Shown here one piece after another: positions 25,050 to 32,797 of a DNA stretch of 64,000 bases. The position numbers and the translations under genes are program-made. The notes below the pieces were generated by a model that saw only the letters and a program-made list of their open reading frames with translations, made no database searches and was not told the origin of the DNA. Position 1 is the first letter of the stretch, and each line of letters opens with the position of its first letter. This DNA is from Pseudomonadota bacterium (GTDB lineage: Bacteria; Pseudomonadota; Gammaproteobacteria; Steroidobacterales; Steroidobacteraceae), in NCBI GenBank assembly GCA_018241425.1, contig JAFEDU010000001.1, positions 1,116,001-1,180,000 of the forward strand. The letters run 5' to 3'.

Positions 25050-26042
25050 ATGGAACGGGGAAGCATATTAGTGACCGGGGGTGCGGGCTACATCGGCTCG
25101 CACGTGGTGCTGCAGCTGGCCGCCCGCGGCGAGCGCGTCGTCATCCTCGATGACCTCTCGCGCGGCTTCCGGCAGGCCGTCCTCGATGCGCCCCTGGTGG
25201 TCGGCAAGGTCGGTGACCGCGAGGCGGTCGCGCGCGTGCTGCGCGAGCACGCGGTCGACACCGTGATGCACTTCGCCGCCTACACCATCGTGCCCGAGTC
25301 GGTGCGCGAGCCGCTCAAGTACTACGCCAACAACACCTGCTCGACGCGGACGCTCCTGGAGTGCTGCGTGGAAGCCCGGGTGAAGCACTTCGTCTTCTCC
25401 TCCACCGCCGCCGTCTACGGGACGCCGGCGGACGGGGTGGCCGCCGAGTCGACCCCGACCGCGCCCATCAACCCCTACGGCACCTCCAAGCTCATGTCGG
25501 AGTGGATGCTGGCCTCCGTCGCCCAGGCGAGCCCGCTGCGCTATGCGGCGCTGCGCTACTTCAACGTCGCCGGTTCCGACTCGGGCTGCCGCATCGGGCA
25601 GGCGACCCCGAACGCCACCCTGCTCATCAAGGTCGCCTGCGAGGCGGCCGTCGGCAAGCGCGAGCACATCAGCATCTACGGCACGGACTACCCGACCGCG
25701 GACGGCACCGGCGTGCGCGACTACATCCACGTCGAGGACCTGGCCACGGCCCACCTGGATGCGCTCGCCTACCTGCGCGGCGGGGGCACCTCCACGACCC
25801 TCAACGTCGGCTACGGCCACGGCTACAGCGTCCGGGAAGTGATCGACAGCGTCGAGCGCGTCTCCGGCCGGCGCCTCAAGGTGCGCGAGGAGCCGCGCCG
25901 GGCCGGCGATCCGGCCGCTCTCGTGGCCCGCGCCGAGAGCATCCGCAGCGTGCTCGGCTGGCGCCCGCGCCTCAACGATCTGGACACCATCGTGCGCACC
26001 GCCTACGCCTGGGAGCAGCGCCTGCAGCGCGAGCCCTGGTAG
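25050..26042 (+). CDS. galE: UDP-glucose 4-epimerase
   Basis: A 330-residue short-chain dehydrogenase with the full GalE signature: ILVTGGAGYIGSH at the N-terminus (NAD binding), FAAYTIVPESV near 73, STAAVYG near 115 and YGTSKLMSE near 140 (catalytic Tyr-x3-Lys). It interconverts UDP-glucose and UDP-galactose and would supply galactose for the glycan locus downstream. There is no Shine-Dalgarno sequence before the ATG, and the divergent srkA start is within 10 bases. Confidence 0.93.
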   Translation: MERGSILVTGGAGYIGSHVVLQLAARGERVVILDDLSRGFRQAVLDAPLVVGKVGDREAVARVLREHAVDTVMHFAAYTIVPESVREPLKYYANNTCSTRTLLECCVEARVKHFVFSSTAAVYGTPADGVAAESTPTAPINPYGTSKLMSEWMLASVAQASPLRYAALRYFNVAGSDSGCRIGQATPNATLLIKVACEAAVGKREHISIYGTDYPTADGTGVRDYIHVEDLATAHLDALAYLRGGGTSTTLNVGYGHGYSVREVIDSVERVSGRRLKVREEPRRAGDPAALVARAESIRSVLGWRPRLNDLDTIVRTAYAWEQRLQREPW

Positions 26043-26071
26043 GCTTATCCCGCACCTAAATGGGCCCTGAA

Positions 26072-26097
26072 CGGGCGGCCCAAAAACGGCCCGCCCG
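26072..26097. terminator. GC-rich hairpin after galE
   Basis: CGGGCGGCC (26072-26080) pairs with GGCCCGCCCG (26088-26097), with one bulged C, around CAAAAAC. It ends 16 bases before the -10 of the histidine-kinase gene and has no T tract. It may end the galE transcript. Confidence 0.45.
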
Positions 26098-26112
26098 ACT
26101 GACACGCTAGGT

Positions 26113-26118
26113 AGAATG
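26113..26118 (+). promoter_or_regulatory. -10 element of the glrK operon
   Basis: TAGAAT followed by GCG lies eight bases before the ATG of the sensor kinase. No good -35 is seen 16-18 bases upstream. The short leader and the absence of a Shine-Dalgarno sequence suggest a very short or leaderless message. Confidence 0.4.
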
Positions 26119-26125
26119 CGCCCCC

Positions 26126-27613
26126 ATGCAGTGGGGGCGTCCCAAGTCATTGAGCGGACTGATGCTGGTCGGCCTGGCGCTGATGGCAGTGCCGCTGCTG
26201 ATCGCCATCCTGACCGCCGTGCTGGAGATCCGGGACCTCGCCGATACCGGCCAGAAGCTCGTCCTGCAGGGGGTCACGAACGCGCGCGCGAGCCAGGCCC
26301 TCTTCGGCCAGATCGCATCCCTCGAGCGCACCGCACGCCTCTACGAGGTGCTCAACGACCCGAAGCTCCTGGAGCCCTTCCGCACCCAGGACTCACAGCT
26401 CTCCCAGACCCGCTCGCAGCTCGCCCGGCAGGCAGGCCCGGATGCGCATGCGACGCTCGAGGAGATCGGGGCGCTGCAAGCCGACATCCGCAACACGGTG
26501 ACGAATACGCCGACGCCGAAGGATGCCGGCACGCAGGCCGCGCTCAACGAGCGCTTCGCGCACCTCACCGAGCTCGTCGCCCGCGTCGCGCAGCAGAGCA
26601 ACGCGCAGGTGGATGCCGAGGTCGCCGCCCTCGAGGACCGCACGCTCCAGGCGCGCAAGCGCCTGCTCCTGACGGCGGCGGCGATCCTGCCGCTCGCGGT
26701 GATCGCGGTGCTGGTGCTGACGCTCGGCGTCGGGCGGCCGCTGCGGCAGCTCGACCGTGCCATCAGCGAGCTCGGCCGCGGCGAGCTCATGAACACCATC
26801 GCCGTGTCCGGCCCGCATGACCTCGAGCGCCTCGGCGGGCAGCTGGAGTGGCTGCGGCAGCGCCTGCTGGAGCTCGCGCATGAGCGCAACCGCTTCCTGC
26901 GCCACATGAGCCACGAGCTGAAGACCCCGCTCGCCAACATCCGCGAGGGGACCGAGCTGCTCATGGACGGCGCGGTCGGGGAGCTCGATTCGAACCAGCG
27001 CGAGGTGGCGGCGATCCTGCGCGAGAACGGCATCAAGCTGCAGCGCATGATCGAGAACGTCCTGTCCTTCAGCGCCTGGCAGACCTCCAGCGTGGGGCTG
27101 GAGGCCACCGAGTTCCGCCTGCGGCCGCTCGTGAAGCAGGTGCTGGAGAACCAGCAGCTCACGCTGCTGTCGCAGCGCGCGCGCCTGGACGTGCACGTGG
27201 AGGACGTGACGCTTACGGCCGACCGCGGCAAGATCCGGTTGATCCTCGAGAACCTCCTGTCCAACGCGGTCAAGTACTCGCCCAAGGGCGGCACCATCCA
27301 CCTGATGGCCCGCACGCAGGGCGCGCAGCTGGTGCTGGACGTGGCCGACGGTGGCCCGGGGATCCCGGCCGAGGACCGCACCCACATCTTCGACGCCTTC
27401 TACACCGGGCGCGCTTCGCGCTCGACCGCGGTCAAGGGCACCGGCATCGGACTGTCGGTGGTGCTCGAGTTCGTGTCCGCGCACGGCGGCACGGTGGAGA
27501 TCATCGACGGCCAGTTCCCGGGGGCGCACTTCCGCATCACCATGCCGATGCAGGCGAGCCCCACCCAGTCGCAACCGAGCCCGCCGCCGAAGGCCCATGC
27601 CCATGCCGCGTAA
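26126..27613 (+). CDS. glrK: Sensor histidine kinase GlrK (QseE-like)
   Basis: A 495-residue inner-membrane kinase: transmembrane segment near 11-33, periplasmic helical domain to about 182, second membrane segment near 185-207, HAMP-like linker, and the H box FLRHMSHELKTPLANI with the phosphorylated histidine near 263. The N box NLLSNAVKYSPKGG is near 376 and G boxes DGGPGI and GTGIGLSV follow. Gene order kinase-lipoprotein-sigma54 activator is that of glrK-qseG-glrR, which in enterobacteria controls glmY-type small RNAs and envelope functions. The C-terminus is a proline/histidine-rich tail that overlaps the next gene. Confidence 0.9.
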   Translation: MQWGRPKSLSGLMLVGLALMAVPLLIAILTAVLEIRDLADTGQKLVLQGVTNARASQALFGQIASLERTARLYEVLNDPKLLEPFRTQDSQLSQTRSQLARQAGPDAHATLEEIGALQADIRNTVTNTPTPKDAGTQAALNERFAHLTELVARVAQQSNAQVDAEVAALEDRTLQARKRLLLTAAAILPLAVIAVLVLTLGVGRPLRQLDRAISELGRGELMNTIAVSGPHDLERLGGQLEWLRQRLLELAHERNRFLRHMSHELKTPLANIREGTELLMDGAVGELDSNQREVAAILRENGIKLQRMIENVLSFSAWQTSSVGLEATEFRLRPLVKQVLENQQLTLLSQRARLDVHVEDVTLTADRGKIRLILENLLSNAVKYSPKGGTIHLMARTQGAQLVLDVADGGPGIPAEDRTHIFDAFYTGRASRSTAVKGTGIGLSVVLEFVSAHGGTVEIIDGQFPGAHFRITMPMQASPTQSQPSPPPKAHAHAA

Positions 27614-28223
27614 GCCCGCCGCCCTGTGCACGCTCGCGGCCGCGCTCGCCCTCGCCGGCTGCGGCAGCATGGGCAATCCGCGCCTGCCGGCGCCGGCGCC
27701 GGCCCCGAGCCCGCAGGCCACCGCCTCGGCGATGCTCGCCGGCTACCTCGAGGTGCTGCAGAAGGTGGTGAGCGGGCCGGCAGCCGAGCAGGCCGAGATC
27801 ATCGCCAGCGCCCAGCACGACTTCGACATCGCGCCCACCCCGAGCCACCAGCTGAAGCTCGCCCTGATCCTGGCGACCCCGGGCCACCCGGCGACCGACC
27901 TGCCGCGCTCCCAGACGCTGCTGCGCCAGCTGATGGCGAACCCGGAGGTGCTGCTGCCGGCCGAGCGCTCGCTCGCCTTCCTCACGCTTTCGCAAATTGA
28001 CGACCATTTGACGCTCGAGGCGGAAAATCGCAGGCTGCAGCAGGATGCCGCGCGCGCCGACCGCGAGCGCACCGCCAATGCGAACCACCGACTGCAGGCG
28101 GAGCAGGACGAGAATGCGCGGCTGCGCAAGGAGCTCGACGAGGCGCGCGCGAAGCTCGCGGCGATCGCCAACATCGAGCGCTCGTTGAACGAGCGCAAAC
28201 CCGGTACCACGCCGCACCCGTAA
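27603..28223 (+). CDS. qseG: QseG-like outer-membrane lipoprotein
   Basis: A 206-residue lipoprotein with signal and lipobox ALAGCGSM near residue 21, a proline/alanine linker (about 28-45), a helical body and a C-terminal coiled coil (about 130-195) rich in arginine and glutamate. Length, position between glrK and glrR, and the long coiled coil match QseG/YfhG, which interacts with the kinase. It overlaps the glrK stop; an ATG two codons earlier at 27597 is an alternative start. Confidence 0.78.
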   Translation: MPRKPAALCTLAAALALAGCGSMGNPRLPAPAPAPSPQATASAMLAGYLEVLQKVVSGPAAEQAEIIASAQHDFDIAPTPSHQLKLALILATPGHPATDLPRSQTLLRQLMANPEVLLPAERSLAFLTLSQIDDHLTLEAENRRLQQDAARADRERTANANHRLQAEQDENARLRKELDEARAKLAAIANIERSLNERKPGTTPHP

Positions 28224-28250
28224 CCTAAGCGGCCATCGAGGGACACGATC

Positions 28251-29597
28251 TTGAATCAGACCGGCAAACGCAAGGCACGGATCCTGGTGGTCGACGATGA
28301 CCCGGGGCTCCTGCGCCTCCTCACCATCCGCCTGCGTGCGGAGAGCTACGACGTGGAGGCGGTGGAGAGCGCCGCCCAGGCCCTGGCCGCCTCCAGCCGC
28401 TTCCGTCCTGACCTCGTGATCACGGACCTGCGGATGGACCAGATGGACGGCATCGGGCTCCTGAAGGAGCTGCAGAACCGCTGGCCGGGGCTCAAGGTCA
28501 TCATCCTCACGGCCCACGGGACGATCCCGGACGCGGTGCAGGCGACCCAGATGGGCGCCTTCGGCTTCCTCACCAAGCCGGTCGACAAGCAGGAGCTGCT
28601 CGACCAGGTCCAGAAGGCGCTGCGCATCTCCGGCTTCGGCGCCTCCGACGAGGACTGGCGCGCGGAGATCATCACGCGCTCGGCGGCGATGGAGGAAAAG
28701 CTCGCCCAGGCCCACATGGTGGCCGGGACCGATGCGCGCGTCCTGATCACCGGCGAGAGCGGCACCGGCAAGGAACTGCTGGCACGCGCCATCCACAAGG
28801 GCAGCCCGAGGCGCAACAAGCCGTTCGTCGCGATCAACTGCAGCGCCATGGCCGAGGACCTGCTCGAGTCGGAGCTGTTCGGCCACGAGAAGGGTTCCTT
28901 CACCGGCGCCACCCGCGCGCACCGTGGCCTCTTCATGGCCGCCGACGGCGGCACGCTCATGCTCGATGAGATCGGCGACATGCCGATGCGGCTGCAGGTG
29001 AAGCTCCTGCGCGTGCTGCAGGAGAACGTGATCCGCCCGGTGGGCTCGACCGATGCCATCCCGGTGAACGTGCGCGTGATCTCCGCCACGCACCGCGACC
29101 TGCAGGCCCTGATGGCGGCCGGCCAGTTCCGCGAGGACCTGTACTACCGGCTGAACGTGGTGCACATCGAGATGCCCTCGCTCAACCGGCGCCGCGAGGA
29201 CATCCCGCTCCTGGTGGCGCACTTCCTCGCGCTGATCGCCAAGGAGTCCGGGGTGCGCAAGATCTACGCGCCCGAGGCGGTCGAGCTCCTCGCCACGGCC
29301 GACTGGCCGGGCAACATCCGCCAGCTGCAGAACGTCGTGCGCCAGAACGTGGCGCTGTCGCAGACCCCGATCATCCCGGTGGAGCTCGTGCAGCAGTCAC
29401 TCGGGGGCACCCCGGGACGGCTGCCCTCCTTCGACGAGGCGCGCGATGAGTTCACGCGCAGCTACCTGTCGCAGATCCTGCAGATCACCGGGGGCAACGT
29501 CAGCCAGGCGGCCCGCCTGGCGCGGCGCAACCGCACGGACTTCTACAAGCTGCTCGCGCGCCACCAGCTGACGCCGGAAGAGTTCAAGCAGCGCTGA
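28251..29597 (+). CDS. glrR: Sigma-54-dependent response regulator GlrR (QseF-like)
   Basis: A 448-residue NtrC-type activator starting at TTG with GAGGGA seven bases upstream. Receiver domain at 9-120 with phosphoacceptor Asp near 57 (DLVITDLRM) and K near 108. The AAA+ domain (about 140-375) has Walker A GESGTGKE, the sigma-54 contact loop as GSFTGA instead of GAFTGA, and Walker B-like LMLDEIGDM. A Fis-type helix-turn-helix (NVSQAARLARRNRTDFYKLL) ends the protein. GlrR with serine in this loop is normal for the family. It is the effector of the kinase encoded two genes upstream. Confidence 0.92.
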   Translation: MNQTGKRKARILVVDDDPGLLRLLTIRLRAESYDVEAVESAAQALAASSRFRPDLVITDLRMDQMDGIGLLKELQNRWPGLKVIILTAHGTIPDAVQATQMGAFGFLTKPVDKQELLDQVQKALRISGFGASDEDWRAEIITRSAAMEEKLAQAHMVAGTDARVLITGESGTGKELLARAIHKGSPRRNKPFVAINCSAMAEDLLESELFGHEKGSFTGATRAHRGLFMAADGGTLMLDEIGDMPMRLQVKLLRVLQENVIRPVGSTDAIPVNVRVISATHRDLQALMAAGQFREDLYYRLNVVHIEMPSLNRRREDIPLLVAHFLALIAKESGVRKIYAPEAVELLATADWPGNIRQLQNVVRQNVALSQTPIIPVELVQQSLGGTPGRLPSFDEARDEFTRSYLSQILQITGGNVSQAARLARRNRTDFYKLLARHQLTPEEFKQR

Positions 29598-29686
29598 AGA
29601 CCGCCGCGGTCACGGCCGCACGCCGCGATCCGCGGGCGCACCGACCCGTTCATCCTCAGGTTCGCCAGCCCCGGGGGCGCGTGCCT

Positions 29687-31129
29687 TTAGGTCTGCTCGG
29701 CCGGAGGCGGGGGCGGCACGGGGAGGCTTGCGGTATCCGCCGGCTGCGGCCCGTGCTTGCCGAACTGGGCGGCGTCGATGGAGTGCTTACCCAGGAGGTC
29801 ATAGAGCGTCGGCCGTGTCACGCCGAGCAGCTCCGCGGCGCGCGACAGGTTGCCGCGGGCCACGGCGAGCGACTGGCGCACGGCCTGTGCCTCGGCGCGC
29901 TGGCGCGCGACGCGCAGGTTCAGGTACTCCGGATCGTCGCCCGGGTCCTCGAGGCCCAGGTCCGCGGCGGTCACCACGACCCCCTCGGCCATGATCACGG
30001 CGCCCTTGATGCGGTTCTCGAGCTCGCGCACGTTGCCCGGCCAGCGGTGCGCCTGGATGGCGCGGATGGCGTCAGGGGCAAGCCCGCGCGTGGGCTTGTT
30101 GAAGCGCTCGGCTATCTGCTGCAGCAGGAACTGGGCGAGCAGCAGGCTGTCGCCCTGGCGGTCGCGCAGCGGCGGGACGCGGATGGTGACCTCGCTCAGC
30201 CGGTAGAACAGGTCGTCGCGGAAGGCGCCCGTGCCGATCAGCTGCTCGAGGTTCTTGTTGGTGGCGCACACGATGCGCAGGTCCAGCGCGAGCGGCACGC
30301 GGCCGCCGACCCGCTCGACGGTGCGCTCCTGCACCACGCGCAGGAGCTTCGCCTGCAGCGATGCCGGCATCTCGCCGATCTCGTCCAGGAACACCGTGCC
30401 GCCCTCGGCCGTCTCGAGCTTGCCGGCGGTGCGCTTGGCCGCCCCGGTGAAGGCGCCCTTCTCGTAGCCGAACAGCTCGCTCTCAAGGAGCGTGTCGGGG
30501 ATCGCCGCGCAGTTGATGGCGACGAAGGGCTTGTGCGAGCGGCCCGAGAGCCGGTGCACCGCGCGCGCCAGCAGCTCCTTGCCGGTGCCGCTGTCCCCGA
30601 GGAGCAGCACGGTGGCATTGGTGGGGGCCACCTTCTCGATGGCGCGGCACAGGCTGCGCATCGCATCGCTCACGCCGATGATGCCCTCGAGCGCCATCGC
30701 CCCGGTGCGCTCGCGCAGGCGCCAGTTCTCCTCTTCCAGCTCGCGGATGCGCAGCGCGCGGCGCACCACGATCGAGAGCACGCCGGCATCGAGCGGCTTG
30801 TGGTAGAAGTCCGCGGCCCCGAGTCCCACGGCCGACACGGCGAGCTCGCGCGCATCGTGCTCGGTCATGGCGATGATCTTGGTGTCCGGGGAGATGTTGA
30901 GGATCTGCCGCAGGAGCTCCAGGCTCTGCGCCGCCACCGCCGGCTCGCGCGCGGTGCCCAGGTCGAACAGCACCACATCCGGTTCGGTGCGGCGCACCAG
31001 GGCGAGGGTCTGCTCGCTGGTTTCCGCGGCGGTCACGTCCAGGTCCGAGAACACCGCCTCGAGCTCGCGGCGCAGCGCCTTGTCGTTCTCGAGGATCAGA
31101 AGCTTGCGTCGCTGCATTACGGCCGACAT
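29687..31129 (-). CDS. prsR: PrsR-type (PEP-CTERM-box) sigma-54 response regulator
   Basis: A 480-residue NtrC-type activator. Receiver domain (about 9-125, VVLFDLG near 53-59), AAA+ domain with GDSGTGKE near 172, [19 protein letters not shown] near 220-238 (canonical GAFTGA), FLDEIGEM near 251, and a Fis-like C-terminal helix-turn-helix [22 protein letters not shown]. The overall layout and the C-terminus match regulators of exosortase/PEP-CTERM exopolysaccharide systems. Its start overlaps the stop of the sugar-transferase gene by one base (TGATG), so it is co-translated with it. No partner PrsK kinase is in the window. It converges on glrR. Confidence 0.85.
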   Translation of the reverse strand: MSAVMQRRKLLILENDKALRRELEAVFSDLDVTAAETSEQTLALVRRTEPDVVLFDLGTAREPAVAAQSLELLRQILNISPDTKIIAMTEHDARELAVSAVGLGAADFYHKPLDAGVLSIVVRRALRIRELEEENWRLRERTGAMALEGIIGVSDAMRSLCRAIEKVAPTNATVLLLGDSGTGKELLARAVHRLSGRSHKPFVAINCAAIPDTLLESELFGYEKGAFTGAAKRTAGKLETAEGGTVFLDEIGEMPASLQAKLLRVVQERTVERVGGRVPLALDLRIVCATNKNLEQLIGTGAFRDDLFYRLSEVTIRVPPLRDRQGDSLLLAQFLLQQIAERFNKPTRGLAPDAIRAIQAHRWPGNVRELENRIKGAVIMAEGVVVTAADLGLEDPGDDPEYLNLRVARQRAEAQAVRQSLAVARGNLSRAAELLGVTRPTLYDLLGKHSIDAAQFGKHGPQPADTASLPVPPPPPAEQT

Positions 31130-32535
31130 CAGCGGGCTCCCTTGCCGAGCAACACCACCTCGGCCGTCTGCACCAGGATCGCAAGGTCGAACAACAGGCT
31201 GTTGTTCTTGATGTAGTACAGGTCGTACTGCAGCTTCTCGAGCGCGTCCTGCTCGGAGGAGCCGTAGGGATAGCACAGCTGCGCCCAGCCGGTGATCCCG
31301 GGTTTCACGTAGTGCCGCTGCACGTAGTAGGGAATCTTCTCCGACAGCTCCGCCACGAACTCCGGGCGTTCCGGGCGCGGCCCGATGAAGCTCATGTGGC
31401 CGCGCAGCACGTTCAGGATCTGCGGCAGCTCGTCGATGCGCAGCTTGCGGATCACTGCGCCGACCCGCGTCACGCGCGGGTCCGAGCGCTGCGCCCACAC
31501 CGCGCCGTTGGCCTCGGCGTTCACCCGCATGCTGCGGAACTTGAGGACGCTGAACTCCTTGCCACCCAGGCCCACGCGGCGCTGGCTGTACAGGGTCGGG
31601 GCCGACAGCCCATCCTCGATCTTGATGGCGAGGACGGTGAGGATCATGAACGGGAAGGAGATCAGCAGCACCCCGAAGCTCGCCGCGAGGTCCAGCATGC
31701 GCGAGGAGAACAGGCGCACCGGGTCGCGCCGGAACCCCTGCCCGAAGATCATCCAGCTGGGGTTGAGCACGTCCAGGCGCACGCGCCCGGTCTCGCGCTC
31801 GAGGAAGGTCAAAAGCTCGGTGACGTCGACGCCGGCGAGCCGGCAGTCCAGGAGCTCGCGGATCGGGAAGCCCCGGCGCCGGTCGTCCATCGCCACGACG
31901 ACCTCGTTGACGCCCTGGGCCTCGCACAGTTCGCGCAGGCTCCCGTGCGGGTCGAGCAGGCGCTCCGGCGGTACCGAACAGGCCTCCTGGTCCGGCTGCA
32001 CGAAGCCAACCAGCTGGAAGCCGCGACGATCGGCCGAGCGGCGCAGGTTGGCCACCGCGGATGCGGCCGCCCCCGCGCCGTACACGAGCACCCGGCGCTT
32101 GAAGACCTCCTGGTCGACCGCGCGCACGAACACGATGCGCGAGAGCACGATCCCGCAGCCGGCGATGATCACCGACAGCGCCTCGACGCCGCGCCACAGG
32201 TGCATGGTCGGCATGAGGTAGAAGACCGCCGAGATGGCGCAGGTGGCGATGACCAGGGCGGCGAAGACGCGCACCAGGACACCGGAGAGCTGGGCACGCT
32301 GCCGGGCGCTGTAGAGCCCGAAGGCGAGCAGGCACACCACGACGATCAGCGCGAACAGCCCCGCGCGCGGCCACAGCGCGCCGACCTGCCGCTGCAGCTC
32401 GGCGATCCGGGTGACCGGCGTTCCGAAGCGGATGCACACGGCCGCGTACATCGACAGGAAGGCAATCGTCGCCTCCGCCATCGCGAGCACGGCGATCGAC
32501 ATCGGGACGTTCTGTCCGAGGACCCGGATTCTCAT
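31129..32535 (-). CDS. Undecaprenyl-phosphate sugar transferase, XrtA/PEP-CTERM-associated (TIGR03013-like)
   Basis: A 468-residue polyisoprenyl-phosphate hexose-1-phosphate transferase. About four or five membrane segments lie in residues 10-150, a Rossmann-like CoA-binding-type domain in 150-265 (RVLVYGAGAAA), and the catalytic WbaP/PssY-type domain in 280-468: FMILTVLAIKIEDG, LYSQRRVGLGGKEF, LRIDELPQILNVLRGHMSFIGPRPERPEF in pieces, and the PGITGWAQLCYPYG segment. It starts glycan assembly on undecaprenyl phosphate in the inner membrane. I chose the ATG at 32535 since MRIRVLGQNVP is the usual start. Coupled to prsR. Confidence 0.9.
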   Translation of the reverse strand: MRIRVLGQNVPMSIAVLAMAEATIAFLSMYAAVCIRFGTPVTRIAELQRQVGALWPRAGLFALIVVVCLLAFGLYSARQRAQLSGVLVRVFAALVIATCAISAVFYLMPTMHLWRGVEALSVIIAGCGIVLSRIVFVRAVDQEVFKRRVLVYGAGAAASAVANLRRSADRRGFQLVGFVQPDQEACSVPPERLLDPHGSLRELCEAQGVNEVVVAMDDRRRGFPIRELLDCRLAGVDVTELLTFLERETGRVRLDVLNPSWMIFGQGFRRDPVRLFSSRMLDLAASFGVLLISFPFMILTVLAIKIEDGLSAPTLYSQRRVGLGGKEFSVLKFRSMRVNAEANGAVWAQRSDPRVTRVGAVIRKLRIDELPQILNVLRGHMSFIGPRPERPEFVAELSEKIPYYVQRHYVKPGITGWAQLCYPYGSSEQDALEKLQYDLYYIKNNSLLFDLAILVQTAEVVLLGKGAR

Positions 32536-32586
32536 GCAGCTGGAATTTGTGTCTAAACGTGTTCTAGGCAGCCGGCGCGGGCGCAA

Positions 32587-32613
32587 CTTTACAGGAGAGT
32601 GTAAAGCTCCTGT
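32587..32613. promoter_or_regulatory. Two overlapping inverted repeats upstream of the sugar transferase
   Basis: CTTTACA (32587-32593) and TGTAAAG (32600-32606) are a perfect 7-6-7 repeat; ACAGGAG (32591-32597) and CTCCTGT (32607-32613) are a second, overlapping 7-9-7 repeat. They lie 52-78 bases before the ATG. On the minus strand a GG-N10-GC pair (TGGCCGCACAGGAGC) runs through this region and could be a weak sigma-54 promoter. The site is a candidate PrsR target; the alternative is mutually exclusive RNA hairpins in the leader. Confidence 0.45.
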
Positions 32614-32622
32614 GCGGCCACA

Positions 32623-32640
32623 CTGTGAAGGGCATCACAG
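32623..32640. promoter_or_regulatory. CRP/Clp-type binding box
   Basis: CTGTGA-AGGGCA-TCACAG contains a perfect TGTGA-N6-TCACA, the core recognised by CRP-family regulators, including Clp of Xanthomonas. It is centred 96 bases before the start of the sugar-transferase gene on the minus strand. It is the strongest regulator match I see in the glycan region. Confidence 0.6.
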
Positions 32641-32797
32641 TTGGAGGGAGGAAAGGGAAGCGGTACGCCCGCGGCGACGCTTCAGACGGACCCTTTCGGA
32701 TCACGGGGTTAGAGGGCGGTTACGGGCACCCTGCCAGGGCCTCCCTGAGCCCCCGGGGCGGGTCCTGCGCTCCCGGCCAGGCGCGGCCGTCGGCCCC

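Noticed and set aside
29600..29612. GACCGCCGCGGTC as a terminator after glrR
   Set aside because: Only five paired bases and no T tract; too weak to claim.
31130..32437. N-terminal extension of the PrsR reading frame over the sugar-transferase gene
   Set aside because: That segment is an out-of-frame shadow of the transferase; PrsR starts at the ATG overlapping the transferase stop.
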